DNA of 64,000 nucleotides from Bradyrhizobium sp. SZCCT0231 (GCF_018130245.1 NZ_JAFCKP010000003.1:124001-188000), one strand, 5' to 3'. Positions 1-9,213 are shown, numbered from the stretch's first letter. A program made the numbers and translations. The notes: a model not told the origin generated them from the letters alone.

Positions 1-129
1 CACGTCTGGCATGAGCGCTATCGCACCCGTCGTGAGCTCACCAACTGGACCGCGCGAGATCTCCAGGATGTCGGACTGTCCTGGTCCGACATTGCCTATG
101 AGGCCGACAAACCCTTCTGGCGGGCCTGA
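1..129 (+). CDS. DUF1127 family small protein, C-terminal part
   Basis: The reading frame is open from the window edge and stops at TGA 127-129, giving 42 residues that end in DKPFWRA. The segment RELTNWTARDLQDVGLSWSDI has the DUF1127 (YjiS-like) pattern, in which an Arg-rich helix precedes an L-x-D-I/V-G-L-S-x-S-D-I core. The N-terminus lies outside the window. DUF1127 proteins are short, basic and common in Rhizobiales; some affect phosphate or carbon metabolism through RNA binding, but this one's role is unknown. A strong hairpin follows at once. Confidence 0.75.
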   Translation, partial: HVWHERYRTRRELTNWTARDLQDVGLSWSDIAYEADKPFWRA

Positions 130-140
130 TTGGCCGCCAG

Positions 141-181
141 GCCGGCGCCGCCTGATCACGGGGCGCCGGCGGTCCCTTTTT
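141..181 (+). terminator. Rho-independent terminator after the DUF1127 gene
   Basis: Nine-base arms GCCGGCGCC (141-149) and GGCGCCGGC (162-170) are followed by a T-run ending at 181. It lies 12 bp after the DUF1127 stop and before the GNAT start at 198, so it separates the two transcription units. Confidence 0.75.
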
Positions 182-197
182 GTGAAGGGCACGTGTC

Positions 198-821
198 ATG
201 AGCACCCTCCGCCTCGAAGACCTCCAGCAATATTCGGACGTGCTGCGCACCCGGCACGGTGAGCGGCTCAATGTCCGCTTCGTCGAGCCGCGCGACACCG
301 ACGAGCTCCAGCACTATTTCCGCTCGCTCTCGACCCGCTCCCGCTACAACCGCTTCTTCGGCGCGATCAGCGAATTGCCGAAGGGGCTGCTGAACGATTT
401 CCTCGAGGTCGGCGAGCGCGATCGTTTCACCGTTGTGGCGACCATGATGGTCGACGGCTTCGAGACCATCGTGGCCGAAGCACGCTATGCGTTGCATGCG
501 GAAACGGCGACGCTCGAGTTCGGCCTCTCGGTCGATGACCGCTGGCACGGCCACGGCATCGCCACTGCGCTGATGAAAAACCTCGAATGCCGCGCGGCCG
601 CGCTCGGCGCCGAGCACATGTTCGGCGACACGCTGCGCTCCAACGAGGCCATGGTCTCGCTCGCACGCAAATCCGGCTTCGCCTTCGTCAACCATCCCGA
701 CGACTGGAAGCTGGTGCGCTTCGACAAGGAGATCAACCTCGCGCCCAAGGACATTCCCTGCGCGAGCTGGCGCCTCGCCGCCCTTTCCCGTCAGGCCGAC
801 AGCCCCTCAGCCTCGGCCTGA
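198..821 (+). CDS. GNAT family N-acetyltransferase
   Basis: This is a 207-residue protein. The acetyl-CoA pyrophosphate loop (R-x-x-G-x-G/A type) is visible as DRWHGHGIA at residues 114-122, followed by the usual helix. The next strand and helix (DTLRSNEAMVSLARKSGF) match GNAT motif B. The N-terminal segment (RFVEPRDTDELQHYFRSLS, then RSRYNRFFG) is typical of stand-alone GNAT proteins related to the acetyltransferase domain of protein acetylase Pat. The substrate cannot be read from the sequence. The ATG at 198 has GAAGGG upstream. The gene appears monocistronic, with a hairpin before it and a strong terminator after it. Confidence 0.85.
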   Translation: MSTLRLEDLQQYSDVLRTRHGERLNVRFVEPRDTDELQHYFRSLSTRSRYNRFFGAISELPKGLLNDFLEVGERDRFTVVATMMVDGFETIVAEARYALHAETATLEFGLSVDDRWHGHGIATALMKNLECRAAALGAEHMFGDTLRSNEAMVSLARKSGFAFVNHPDDWKLVRFDKEINLAPKDIPCASWRLAALSRQADSPSASA

Positions 822-832
822 CATGACTGTAA

Positions 833-868
833 GCCCGGCCTGGCCAAGCCAGAGCCGGGCGTTTTTTT
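833..868 (+). terminator. Rho-independent terminator of the GNAT gene
   Basis: A two-step stem, GCCCGGC...GCCGGGC with inner CTGGC/GCCAG, is followed by seven T residues (862-868). It starts 11 bp after the GNAT stop codon. Confidence 0.85.
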
Positions 869-891
869 GCCACCGAGGTCCCTCTCTCCAT

Positions 892-996
892 CGTCATTCC
901 GGGGCGCGCGCAGCGCGAACCCGGAATCCATTTCACCGCGCGTTCTGCGGCCCAATGGATTCCGGGTTCGATGCTGCGCATCGCCCCGGAATGACG
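892..996. repeat. Palindromic intergenic repeat, family R1 copy 1
   Basis: The outer arms are CGTCATTCCGGGGC and GCCCCGGAATGACG, with inner GAACCCGGAATCCAT / ATGGATTCCGGGTTC arms. The whole can fold into one long hairpin. A second R1 copy with the same outer arms lies at 19386-19470. Repeats of this kind are scattered between genes in Bradyrhizobium genomes. Confidence 0.8.
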
Positions 997-1011
997 GCCC
1001 TCGTTTCGGAG

Positions 1012-1842
1012 CTACTTCCCCGTGAACACCGCCTTGCGCTTCTCGATGAAGGCCTGCACCGCCTCCTTGTGATCGGCGGTCGTGGTGAGGCGGATCAGTC
1101 GCTCGGCTTCGTGATCCCTGGCGGTTTCGAAGTCGAACAGCAGGGCCTCGTCGAGATTGTCCTTCATGTAGCGCAGCGCGAGGCGCGGGCCTTCGGCGAG
1201 CGATTTGGCCAGCGCGAACGCCTCGGTCTGCAATTTGTCGTCGGGCACGACGCGGTTGACGAGGCCGATCGCTTCGGCGCGTGCTGCATCGATGCGGTCG
1301 CCGGTGAACATCAATTCGCGCGCCCGCGCGGTGCCGACGAGGCGGGTGAGCAGCCAGGCGATGCCGTAATCGCCGCTGAGCGCGATGCGGGCATAGCCGG
1401 TGGCGACGAAGGCGGATTGCGCGGCGATGCGGATGTCGCAGGCCATGGCGATGGCGAGCCCGGCGCCGACCGCGGGGCCGGGGAGCGCAGCGATGGTCGG
1501 CTTGCGCAACGACACCAGCGCGCCGGTGAGCAGCCGCTGTCGCTCCTGGAGATCGGCGACCTTGTCGTCAAAGGACATGTCGAGCTTTGCCTTGTCGCGA
1601 TGCGCGCCCATGCCCTTGACGTTGCCGCCGGCGCAGAATGCTTCGCCCGCGCCGGTGAGCAGCAGCGCGCCGACATTCGGATCCTCGGCGCAGATCCGGA
1701 TCATCGTGCGCAGCGCCGGCGTCAGCGCATCCGACAGCGAGTTGCGCGCCTCCGGCCGGTTCAGCGTGATGATGGCGACGCGGTCGCGGATGACGCAGAT
1801 GAGCTCGTGGATGCCGGTGTCGATGGTGGTTTCGCTGCTCAT
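1012..1842 (-). CDS. Enoyl-CoA hydratase/isomerase family protein (crotonase)
   Basis: The protein has 276 residues. Crotonase features are LNRPEARNSL (27-36), the first oxyanion loop FCAGGNVKGM (69-78) and the second loop PGPAVGAGLA (121-130). The usual first catalytic Glu after the second loop is not present (GLAIAMACD), while an Asp sits at GDYG (157-160), a pattern seen in isomerase-type crotonases. Hydration of a 2-enoyl-CoA is therefore not certain. The ATG at 1842 is chosen for its GGGGAGGAACA ribosome site; the frame continues far upstream only as read-through into a repeat and the next gene. It lies beside an SDR on the same strand, and an acyl-CoA dehydrogenase is divergently transcribed, suggesting acyl-CoA breakdown. 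Confidence 0.85.
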   Translation of the reverse strand: MSSETTIDTGIHELICVIRDRVAIITLNRPEARNSLSDALTPALRTMIRICAEDPNVGALLLTGAGEAFCAGGNVKGMGAHRDKAKLDMSFDDKVADLQERQRLLTGALVSLRKPTIAALPGPAVGAGLAIAMACDIRIAAQSAFVATGYARIALSGDYGIAWLLTRLVGTARARELMFTGDRIDAARAEAIGLVNRVVPDDKLQTEAFALAKSLAEGPRLALRYMKDNLDEALLFDFETARDHEAERLIRLTTTADHKEAVQAFIEKRKAVFTGK

Positions 1843-1858
1843 TGTTCCTCCCCGCTCT

Positions 1859-1948
1859 CGTAGGGTGGGCAAAGCGAAGCGTGCCCACCATTGTTTCTTA
1901 AGTTCGAGATCGTGGGCATGGCGCTTCGCGCCTTTGCCCACCCTACGG
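1859..1948. repeat. Palindromic intergenic repeat, family R2 copy 1
   Basis: The outer arms are CGTAGGGTGGGC and GCCCACCCTACG, with an inner GTGCCCACCA arm. It fills the gap between the crotonase and the SDR. A second copy is at 11628-11710. On the minus strand its arm carries an ATG that reads into the crotonase frame, creating a false N-terminal extension. Confidence 0.8.
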
Positions 1949-1958
1949 CAGTGTGCCT

Positions 1959-2660
1959 TCAAAACCTCTCCACCCAGGGCCGCAGCTCCAGCTCCCAGCT
2001 CCAGGCGCTGCGCGGTTGCTGCAACACGCTCCAATAGCTCTGCGCGATCGCATCGGGATCGAGCATCGAATCCGGCTTGTCCGCGGCTTCCGTCCGCGCC
2101 GCGCTCTTGATGCCGCCGTCGATGACGAAATGCGCGACATGGATGCCCTGCGGCGACAATTCGCGCGCCAGGCTCTGCGCGAGGCCGCGCAGCGCGAACT
2201 TGCCCATCGCGAAGGGGGCCGACTGCGCATAGCCCTTGACGCTGGCCGAAGCGCCGGTGAACAGGATCGCGCCGCGCTGGTTCGGCAGCATGCGTTTGGC
2301 TGCCTGCTGCGCCACCAGGAAGCCGCCATAGGCGCTGACCGCGATCGCCTGCGCGACGTCGGCCGGAACGAGGTCGACGAACGGCCCGCGCGTGCGGCCG
2401 CTGGCATTGTAAACGACGAGGTCGGGCGTGCCGATCTCGCGTTCGACGAGGCCGAACAGCCGCTCCACCTCGTCGGGATCGGTGGCGTTGCAGGCATAGG
2501 CCTTGGCCCCGGTCTCGGTGCAGAGCGCGCCAAGCTTTTCGATCTTGCGCGCGGCGAGCGCGACGCGGATGCCCTGCGCTGCAAGCAGGCGCGCCAGCGA
2601 TGCGCTCAGGCCTTCGCCGGCACCGACGATGAGGGCGATCTTGTATTTCGGATGTTCCAT
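1959..2660 (-). CDS. SDR family oxidoreductase lacking the catalytic Tyr
   Basis: This 233-residue protein has the Rossmann motif GAGEGLS (13-19), a YNASG segment in place of NNAG (84-88) and Ser138 in TGASAS. The position expected to hold the catalytic Tyr is Phe150 (F-x-x-x-K154). A subgroup of alphaproteobacterial SDRs shares this F/AxxxK pattern, so the protein may bind NAD(P) without acting as a classical dehydrogenase. ATG 2660 has GAGAG upstream. It is probably cotranscribed with the downstream crotonase (gap 116 bp filled by repeat R2) and divergent from the acyl-CoA dehydrogenase. Confidence 0.82.
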   Translation of the reverse strand: MEHPKYKIALIVGAGEGLSASLARLLAAQGIRVALAARKIEKLGALCTETGAKAYACNATDPDEVERLFGLVEREIGTPDLVVYNASGRTRGPFVDLVPADVAQAIAVSAYGGFLVAQQAAKRMLPNQRGAILFTGASASVKGYAQSAPFAMGKFALRGLAQSLARELSPQGIHVAHFVIDGGIKSAARTEAADKPDSMLDPDAIAQSYWSVLQQPRSAWSWELELRPWVERF

Positions 2661-2882
2661 GGCGTGATCTCTCGCAGACAGGGAGCCGTTGATCTATGCA
2701 TGGTCCGCGCGGACAACCAGCCGGCGCGGTCACAATTCCGCAGGGCGAATTGCTCCCTCGCGGCGATCATGCCGCCCTGACGATTTGCGGCTTTATCGCT
2801 GTCCGCGACTGGAGCATGATCGACATCATCCGAAGCGGCAAGCGCAAAGAATTGCCGTCGGACGGAAACGAAGAGGACGATC

Positions 2883-4667
2883 ATGCACAAGCCGGTCACA
2901 GCGCAGCCAAAAGATGTCGCGGCCGCACCATCCGGCCTGCTGGCGCCCGATACGTCGGGCATGAATTTCTACCGCGCCGATCCGGCGCTGGCGGATCTCT
3001 TGCGCATCCATCTGCCCGAGCCACTGTTCCGCCACATCGAGCCGCATCTCGATCGCCTCGGCGAGCTCGCCGGCGGCCATCTCGACGAGTGCGCGCGGCT
3101 CGCCGACCGGCACACGCCCATTCTGCACCAGCGCGACAAGTTCGGCCGCGACGTGCAGTGGATCGAATATCATCCGGCCTATCGTGAACTGGAGAACGCC
3201 GCGTTCGGCGAGTTCGGCATCCACGCGCTCTCGATCCGCAAGGGCATCATGGGCTGGCCGGACAAATATCCCGTCGTTGCCAAGCACGCCTTCACCTTCC
3301 TGTTCAACCAGACCGAATTCGGCATGGGCTGCCCGATCAACGTCACCGACGGCTGCGCCAAGCTGCTGGCGAATTTCGGCAGCGAGGCCCTGAAGGCAAA
3401 ATATCTCGACGGCCTGACCTCGACCGACATGAGCAAGCTGACCCAAGGCGGCCAGTTCATGACCGAGAAGGAGGGCGGCTCCGATGTCGGCACGCTGACC
3501 ACGCGCGCGGTGCAGGAGGGCGACCATTGGCGTCTCTACGGCGAGAAATGGTTCTGCTCGAATGCGGACGCGAAAGTCGTGATGCTGCTGGCGCGCCCCG
3601 AAGGCGCCGGCCCCGGCACGCGCGGCGTCGGCCTATTCCTGATGCCGCGCTTTCTCGACGACGATTCGCAGAACAACTACCGGATCGTGCGCCTCAAGGA
3701 CAAGCTCGGCACGCGCTCGATGGCCTCGGGCGAGATCAAGCTCGAAGGCGCGCTTGCGTACGCGGTCGGCAAGCTCGACCGCGGCTTCGTGCAGATGGCC
3801 GAGATGGTGAATTCCTCGCGGCTCTCCAACGGCGTCAAGTCGGCCGCGCTGATGCGCCGCGCCTATCATGACGCGATGACCGTGGCGACAAACCGCGTCG
3901 TGTTCGGCAGCCGCATCATCGACCTGCCGCTGGGACGGCGGCAGATGCTGAAGATCATGCTGCCGGTCGAGCAGGCGCTGTCGATGAGCTTTCTCACCGC
4001 GGACGCGCTCGACCGCGCCGAAGCCGGCAGCCAGGATGCGGCGGCGCTGTTGCGCATCCTCACCCCGACCTTGAAATTCCGCGCCACGCGTGACGCGCGA
4101 AAGGTCTGCGGCGATGCGCTCGAGATGCGCGGCGGCATCGGCTATATCGAGGAATTCGCCACCGCCCGCCTGCTGCGCGATGCCCATCTCGGCTCGGTCT
4201 GGGAAGGCACCGGCAACATCGTCGCGATCGATGCGCTGCGGCGGGCAGTCGGTCGTCACGGCGCGGAGTCCGCACTCGCGGCCGATCTGCACGCTCGGCT
4301 CGACGACAGCGCCTCGGTGCCGCAGGCCTGGCGCGATCATCTGCGTGGCCTCGTCGATCGCGCCGTCGGATTTGCGCGCAAAGTCGCGGCCAAGTCTGAA
4401 AACGAAGCCGATGCGCGCCGCGCCACCAGCCTGCTCTATCATGTCGCGAGCTCCGTCGCGCTGGCCTGGGAGGCGCACCGCATCCACGAGATGCGCGGCG
4501 ATGCACGCCGGCTGCTGCTGTCGCGCCTCGTGATCGACCATCGCGTGACGCCGAGCGATCCGTTCCGGCTGACGGAAAATGCCGCGCAAGCGAACATCGC
4601 CGCGCTGCTGCTCGGCGATCGTGCAGGCAGCATGAGCGAGGTTGGCGAACTGATTTTGGCGGCGTAG
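2883..4667 (+). CDS. Acyl-CoA dehydrogenase, AidB-like subgroup
   Basis: A 594-residue flavoprotein. MTEKEGGSD at 193-201 is the FAD/substrate signature, in the form found in the AidB-like branch. WEGTGNIVAIDALRR near residue 440 is the conserved C-terminal ACAD block, and EMRGGIGYIEE precedes it. The C-terminal extension (about residues 450-594) is longer than in classical short-chain enzymes, also AidB-like. The expected reaction is FAD-dependent alpha,beta-dehydrogenation of an acyl-CoA; AidB itself is linked to alkylation response, so the substrate is uncertain. The start has an AGAGGACGATC leader. The zinc alcohol dehydrogenase follows 75 bp downstream. Confidence 0.87.
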   Translation: MHKPVTAQPKDVAAAPSGLLAPDTSGMNFYRADPALADLLRIHLPEPLFRHIEPHLDRLGELAGGHLDECARLADRHTPILHQRDKFGRDVQWIEYHPAYRELENAAFGEFGIHALSIRKGIMGWPDKYPVVAKHAFTFLFNQTEFGMGCPINVTDGCAKLLANFGSEALKAKYLDGLTSTDMSKLTQGGQFMTEKEGGSDVGTLTTRAVQEGDHWRLYGEKWFCSNADAKVVMLLARPEGAGPGTRGVGLFLMPRFLDDDSQNNYRIVRLKDKLGTRSMASGEIKLEGALAYAVGKLDRGFVQMAEMVNSSRLSNGVKSAALMRRAYHDAMTVATNRVVFGSRIIDLPLGRRQMLKIMLPVEQALSMSFLTADALDRAEAGSQDAAALLRILTPTLKFRATRDARKVCGDALEMRGGIGYIEEFATARLLRDAHLGSVWEGTGNIVAIDALRRAVGRHGAESALAADLHARLDDSASVPQAWRDHLRGLVDRAVGFARKVAAKSENEADARRATSLLYHVASSVALAWEAHRIHEMRGDARRLLLSRLVIDHRVTPSDPFRLTENAAQANIAALLLGDRAGSMSEVGELILAA

Positions 4668-4742
4668 GCTCGGTCTTCATCTCTCCCATGGGAGGGGTGG
4701 AGTCCCTGCAAGCAACGAAACAAAAACAATGAGGAAACACCG

Positions 4743-5831
4743 ATGAAGGCCGCCGTCCTCCATGAAGTCAACCAGCCGCTCGTCATCGAGGACATCAGCC
4801 TGCCGAAGCCCGGCCCGCGCGAGGTGCTGATCCGCACGGCAGTCGCGGGCCTCTGCCACTCCGACCTGCACTTCATGGAGGGCCTTTATCCGCATCCGCT
4901 GCCTGCGGTGCTCGGGCACGAATCCGCCGGTGTGGTCGAGCAGGTCGGCTCCGATGTCACCTACGTCAAGCCGGGCGACCATGTCGTCACCTGTCTGTCC
5001 GTGTTTTGCGGCACCTGCGACAACTGCACCACGGGCCGGACCGTGCTCTGCACCGACACCACGGTGAAGATGATGCCGGGCGTCTCCAACCGGATGCAAT
5101 GGTCGAAGCCGGAGAAGCTGCACCAGTTTCTCAATCTGTCCTCCTTCGCCGAGCAGATGCTGGTACACGAGAACGCCATCGTGAAGATCCGCAGGGAGAT
5201 GCCGCTCGATCTCGCCGCGCTGATCGGCTGCGGCGTCATCACCGGCTACGGCGCGGTGGTGAACACGGCAAAGGTGACTGCGGGCGAGACCGTGGCCGTG
5301 ATCGGCTGCGGCGGCGTCGGCATGGCCGCGATCAACGGCGCGCAGATCGCCGGCGCCGGCCGCATCATCGCCATCGACACCAATCCGGCCAAGCTCCAGC
5401 TCGCGACCAAGCTGGGCGCCACCGACATCATCAATCCTGCCGACGGCGACGTGGTGAAGCAGGTGCGCGACCTCACAAATGGCGGCGTGCATCATTCCTT
5501 CGAGGTGCTCGGCCGCAAGGAGACCGCCGAGCAGGCGTTCGGCATGCTCGCCTCCGGCGGCACCGCCACCATCGTCGGCATGATCCCGTTCGGCCAGAAG
5601 ATCGAGCTGCACGGCTTCGATTTCCTGCGCGAGCGCAAGATCCAGGGCTCCTCGATGGGCTCCAACCATTTCCGAGTCGACATGCCCAGGTTGGTCGATT
5701 TCTACCTGCGCGGCCGGCTGCATCTCGAAGACTGGATCTCGGCCAAGCTGAAGCTGAGCGAGATCAACGAGGGTTTTGCCAACATGAAAGCCGGCAAGAC
5801 GCTGCGCAGCGTGATCATGTTCGATAGCTAG
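4743..5831 (+). CDS. Zinc-dependent alcohol dehydrogenase (MDR family)
   Basis: The protein has 362 residues. Catalytic zinc ligands are Cys38 (GLCHSD) and His59-Glu60 (GHE). The structural zinc loop has four cysteines at 89, 92, 95 and 103 (CGTCDNC...C). The NAD-binding GCGGVGM motif lies in the middle of the chain. This layout matches class III/aryl-alcohol dehydrogenases that act on medium-chain or aromatic alcohols. TGAGGAAACACCG precedes the ATG. It is probably in an operon with the acyl-CoA dehydrogenase and converges with the glycosyltransferase gene, leaving only 9 bp between stops. Confidence 0.88.
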   Translation: MKAAVLHEVNQPLVIEDISLPKPGPREVLIRTAVAGLCHSDLHFMEGLYPHPLPAVLGHESAGVVEQVGSDVTYVKPGDHVVTCLSVFCGTCDNCTTGRTVLCTDTTVKMMPGVSNRMQWSKPEKLHQFLNLSSFAEQMLVHENAIVKIRREMPLDLAALIGCGVITGYGAVVNTAKVTAGETVAVIGCGGVGMAAINGAQIAGAGRIIAIDTNPAKLQLATKLGATDIINPADGDVVKQVRDLTNGGVHHSFEVLGRKETAEQAFGMLASGGTATIVGMIPFGQKIELHGFDFLRERKIQGSSMGSNHFRVDMPRLVDFYLRGRLHLEDWISAKLKLSEINEGFANMKAGKTLRSVIMFDS

Positions 5832-5840
5832 CCCATGATG

Positions 5841-7214
5841 TCAATGCGACGGGGCCGGACCGTCGCTCGAGGCGCAGCGCGACTCCTTGACGAGCAGCAG
5901 CGCCATGAGCGCGGCAAGGCCCGCGGCGAGCATATAGGCCGGGGATACGTTCAAGCCGGCGCCTGCCAACAGCAAATAGGAGAACAGTCCCGCCGTCGAC
6001 GCGGCGAAGCCAAGCCAGGTCAATCTCGGAAGGCGAAATCCACGTTCGCCCTGGCGGAGATCGAGCACCAGATAGAACACCAAAAAGGTGTTGCAGAGCG
6101 CCGCCGGCAACAGGCCCATGACGATCTCGCTCTCGAATGCGAGATAGGATAGCACGCCGTCGACCTGGGCAATGACCGCGAACGGCAGATAGCGCAGGTT
6201 GAGGCAGGCCAGGGCGATGCTCGCAAGTTCGAACCCATAGAAATAGCGCTCGTGCATCTTGGGAAGCAGGTACGGCATCAGAATGAGCGACGCGCACGCG
6301 ACGAGCAGAATGAACTCCGGTCCGGTCCGCTTGGACTGTGCGATGAAGATCGAGAGGGCAAGCCCGCTCGCTGCCGCGAGCACGAGGCCAATGGCGACGC
6401 CGACTGTGTACGGCGTTCGCCCTGCGAACACCCAGACGTTCGCTGCATTCATGGTCAGGTGATGATACATGTTGGCCTGGCCGAGATAGACGCCGAGCAC
6501 GGAGACCAGGGATCGGCCCGCAACCAGGACCGGAATGGCAGTGATCGCATAGACTCCCGGAATGGCGGCAAGCCACGCCAGGTGAATCTTGCGGCGCAAA
6601 ATCATGCCGAGCACGAACGGTCCCAGGAACACGCCCTGCGCCTTCACCGAACAGCCTACGGCGAAAGGCAGAACGCCGTTTCGGTTGCGCATGAACATCG
6701 CCACGGACAGCAGCGCAAAAAAGGTCCAGATCGAATCGGCCTGTCCCCACATTGCGCCATTGAAAAGCACCGTCGGTGCAAGCCAAACCGCGCAGAAGGC
6801 CATGGACGCGCGCAATGGTACCCTTGTCGCTCGCCAGACCATCTGGGCGATGACGATCGCGCAGCCGAGCTCGAACATTGCCGAAAGCGCCTTCACCAGG
6901 GAAAGCGGCTGGCCGAGCCAGTCGAAGCGGGCCGCAATCAGCAGGAGGTAGCTGTAAAACGGTGAGTAGTTGGTGAAAGGCTCGGCCAGCCCACCAATGC
7001 CGTGATCCCGAGCAAAGACATACCAGGGGATCAGGAACTGGAAGGTATCGATATTGGTGTGCTCCCGGGCGAGGTAACGGAGTGCAATGCCCGCAAATCC
7101 ACACGCCAGCATGAGGACGATCGCAAGCTGCGACGTCTTGGGCAACGCATCGTCCGGATTGACGCGGCGGCCGGGCCCAGGCTGCGTGCCGATCGCAATC
7201 GTGTTTCTAGTCAC
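5841..7214 (-). CDS. Polytopic membrane glycosyltransferase (GT-C, Gpi18-like)
   Basis: A hydrophobic protein with about 10-12 membrane segments. Features resemble bacterial Gpi18-like mannosyltransferases: an early loop with DTFQFLIPWYVF, then FTNYSPFYSYLL, then a GAMWGQADSIWTFF signature. Such enzymes use a polyprenyl-linked sugar at the outer face of the inner membrane, and the acceptor here is unknown. The start is uncertain: GTG 7214 (457 aa, VTRNTIAIG) is proposed because the N-terminal 24 residues from ATG 7286 look non-coding, but neither start has a strong ribosome site. No sugar-pathway genes are adjacent. Confidence 0.7.
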   Translation of the reverse strand: MTRNTIAIGTQPGPGRRVNPDDALPKTSQLAIVLMLACGFAGIALRYLAREHTNIDTFQFLIPWYVFARDHGIGGLAEPFTNYSPFYSYLLLIAARFDWLGQPLSLVKALSAMFELGCAIVIAQMVWRATRVPLRASMAFCAVWLAPTVLFNGAMWGQADSIWTFFALLSVAMFMRNRNGVLPFAVGCSVKAQGVFLGPFVLGMILRRKIHLAWLAAIPGVYAITAIPVLVAGRSLVSVLGVYLGQANMYHHLTMNAANVWVFAGRTPYTVGVAIGLVLAAASGLALSIFIAQSKRTGPEFILLVACASLILMPYLLPKMHERYFYGFELASIALACLNLRYLPFAVIAQVDGVLSYLAFESEIVMGLLPAALCNTFLVFYLVLDLRQGERGFRLPRLTWLGFAASTAGLFSYLLLAGAGLNVSPAYMLAAGLAALMALLLVKESRCASSDGPAPSH

Positions 7215-7286
7215 GCCATCACTCTTGCTGAAATCGTGCACGACCGTCGACGAACACGGGCCGTGCCCATGACTTCGGCAAGACAT

Positions 7287-7651
7287 GGATTCTGGAATTC
7301 AGGTCGTAGTTGTTGGTTGGCGCTCCCTCGAACAGAGAGGCACCCCGAGCTTCGCGCCGGTCCATGGTGACTTCTTCAGGATTGCAACAGCAGTTGGAGC
7401 TTCTCGCTCGCAATCAACCTATACGGGAAATCAATTGCCGGTTGCATAAGAAATCGATTGTGCAATCGGCCGATCGCACGCGAACGTATTGTTTGGTTAG
7501 CAAATGCTTTAGAAAAACGGGCGCGCGCGGAGCGCGAACCCGGAATCTCGCAGTTGTTTTGCTCCGTCATTGCGAGCGGAGCGAAGCAATCCAGAAATGT
7601 CTCCGCGGATGCAGTCCGGATCGCTTCGCTCCGCTCGCAACGACCGGAAGG
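7287..7651. other. Intergenic stretch with repeat R3 and no convincing gene
   Basis: The part next to the glycosyltransferase presumably holds its promoter. A 48-codon minus-strand frame at 7219-7365 has only a weak ribosome site and no recognisable motif. Positions 7565-7643 are palindromic repeat R3. Confidence 0.5.
7565..7643. repeat. Palindromic intergenic repeat, family R3 copy 1
   Basis: Begins CGTCATTGCGAGCGG with GCGAAGCAATCCAGA inside and closes with GCTCGCAACGAC. A related copy occupies 13256-13370. It sits immediately after the amidase stop and may help end transcription from either side. Confidence 0.75.
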
Positions 7652-9124
7652 CTAATCATCAAACAATGACGGCGGCACGAAGCCGCCGAACGCCCGCTCG
7701 ATCAGCTCGGCGAGCTTGAGCGGCGTCCTGTCCTCGAGGAAGGGACCGACGATCTGAACGCCGACCGGCAGGCCGTCTTTCGACAGACCGAGCGGAACGG
7801 CCGTCGCAGGCAGGCCCGGGAGCGTTGCGATGCCCGGCCAGGCGAGCTGGTCGGAATAGGGATAGTCCTTGCCGTCGATGCCGATCGTTCGCAGGCGCTG
7901 CTCCGGCGAATGATCATGCGGAAAGGCCGGCGTCGGCATGATCGGGCAGATCACCGCGTCGAAGCTCGTGAATAACGCGCGCCATTGTGCGCGCAGGCCG
8001 GCGCGGCTACCCGCGTCGAGCACCCAGGCGCGGTGGCTCGCGGTGATGCCGCGCAGTCGTTCCGTACCGAGGCTCCGGTCCTCCGGCGACAGCTGGCTCG
8101 CCCGTGCCTGCGCATCCGCCAGCTCGTCGGGCAAGAAGAACGCGCCGAGGAAGCCCAGCAGCATGCGCATGTAAAGCCGCGACGTCTCCGCAAAGTCCGG
8201 GAGCAGCGCGCTCTCGCGTGCGACGGTGACGCCGGCCTTCGCAAGATCGGTTGCGAGCTTGTCGATCGCGCCGCGGACATCCCGGTCGCTGGGCAGCAGC
8301 GGATGGCTGTCGATCGCCAGGACACGAAAATCCCGCAGCGACTGATGCCGTGCGACAGGCAAGTCGAGCTTGTAGGCGATACCGGCATCGAGCGGATCGG
8401 GTCCTGCCATGACGTCGAGCAGCAAGGAAAGATCCGCCGCCGTGCGCGCCATCGGCCCGATGACAGCGAGGTCGCCCTCGCGCGGAATGGCTGGAAACGG
8501 CGGCGGGGTCTCGCCGCGCGCCGCGCACAGATTGATGGTCGGCTTGTGAGCGAAGACGCCGCAATGAAATGCCGGCACACGCAGGGAGCCGCCGATGTCG
8601 GAGCCGGTGGCGAGCGCGCAATAGCCCGCGGCAAGGGCTGCCGACGATCCCCCGGAAGAACCGCCCGGTGTGCGGCCGAGATCATAGGGGTTGTTGGTGG
8701 TGCCGTAGATGTCGTTGTAGCTCTGCCAGTCGCCGAGGCCGACCGGCACGTTGGTCTTGCCCAGGATCACGCCGCCGGCCTGCTTGATGCGTGTCACCGC
8801 CAGCGCGTCTTCCACGGGCTTGAAGTTCTTCTGCGGCACGAACCCCCAGGTCGTCGGCAGGCCGGCGATGTTGAAGGATTCCTTGATCGTGATGGGCAGG
8901 CCGAGCAGCGGCTTGCGCTCGCCGCGGGCCAATGCGGCGTCCGCTTCGCGCGCCGCAACGAGCGCGCGATCGAAATCGCGCACGCAGATGGCGTTGATCT
9001 TGCCGTCATGACGCTCGATACGGGCGATCGCATCCTGCGTGAGCTCGACCGCCGAGACCTTCTTCGCGCTCAATGCGGCCGACAGCTCGACCGCGCTCTT
9101 GAAATTCCATTCCGATTTGGCCAC
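7652..9124 (-). CDS. Amidase (amidase signature family)
   Basis: The protein has 490 residues. The Ser-cisSer-Lys triad is visible: Lys81 in TIKES, the cis-Ser in GGSSGGSS (about 156-157) and the nucleophile Ser180 in GSDIGGSLR. The expected activity is hydrolysis of carboxylic amides. The subgroup resembles broad-specificity amidases rather than GatA, since no gatB/gatC is adjacent. The start is GTG 9124 with GGGAGACG upstream. It appears to be a single-gene unit, with palindromic repeats on both sides. Confidence 0.87.
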   Translation of the reverse strand: MAKSEWNFKSAVELSAALSAKKVSAVELTQDAIARIERHDGKINAICVRDFDRALVAAREADAALARGERKPLLGLPITIKESFNIAGLPTTWGFVPQKNFKPVEDALAVTRIKQAGGVILGKTNVPVGLGDWQSYNDIYGTTNNPYDLGRTPGGSSGGSSAALAAGYCALATGSDIGGSLRVPAFHCGVFAHKPTINLCAARGETPPPFPAIPREGDLAVIGPMARTAADLSLLLDVMAGPDPLDAGIAYKLDLPVARHQSLRDFRVLAIDSHPLLPSDRDVRGAIDKLATDLAKAGVTVARESALLPDFAETSRLYMRMLLGFLGAFFLPDELADAQARASQLSPEDRSLGTERLRGITASHRAWVLDAGSRAGLRAQWRALFTSFDAVICPIMPTPAFPHDHSPEQRLRTIGIDGKDYPYSDQLAWPGIATLPGLPATAVPLGLSKDGLPVGVQIVGPFLEDRTPLKLAELIERAFGGFVPPSLFDD

Positions 9125-9213
9125 GACGCGTCTCCCGCTCTGGTTGTCGAAGGATGATGCGCAGTTTGGCCGAACGCTGCAACCGCTGTTTGATCGTGAT
9201 TGATGTGTCTCAA

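Noticed and set aside
1012-2733. Single 573-codon protein joining crotonase and SDR region
   Set aside because: Its N-terminal half is a wrong-frame reading of the SDR plus the R2 repeat; the crotonase has its own RBS and ATG at 1842.
7219-7365. 48-codon minus-strand frame before the glycosyltransferase
   Set aside because: Weak ribosome site and no conserved motif; it overlaps the possible longer N-terminus of the glycosyltransferase.
9189-9202. Second FixK-like box TTGATCGTGATTGA before the amidase
   Set aside because: The right half matches only three of five positions of ATCAA.
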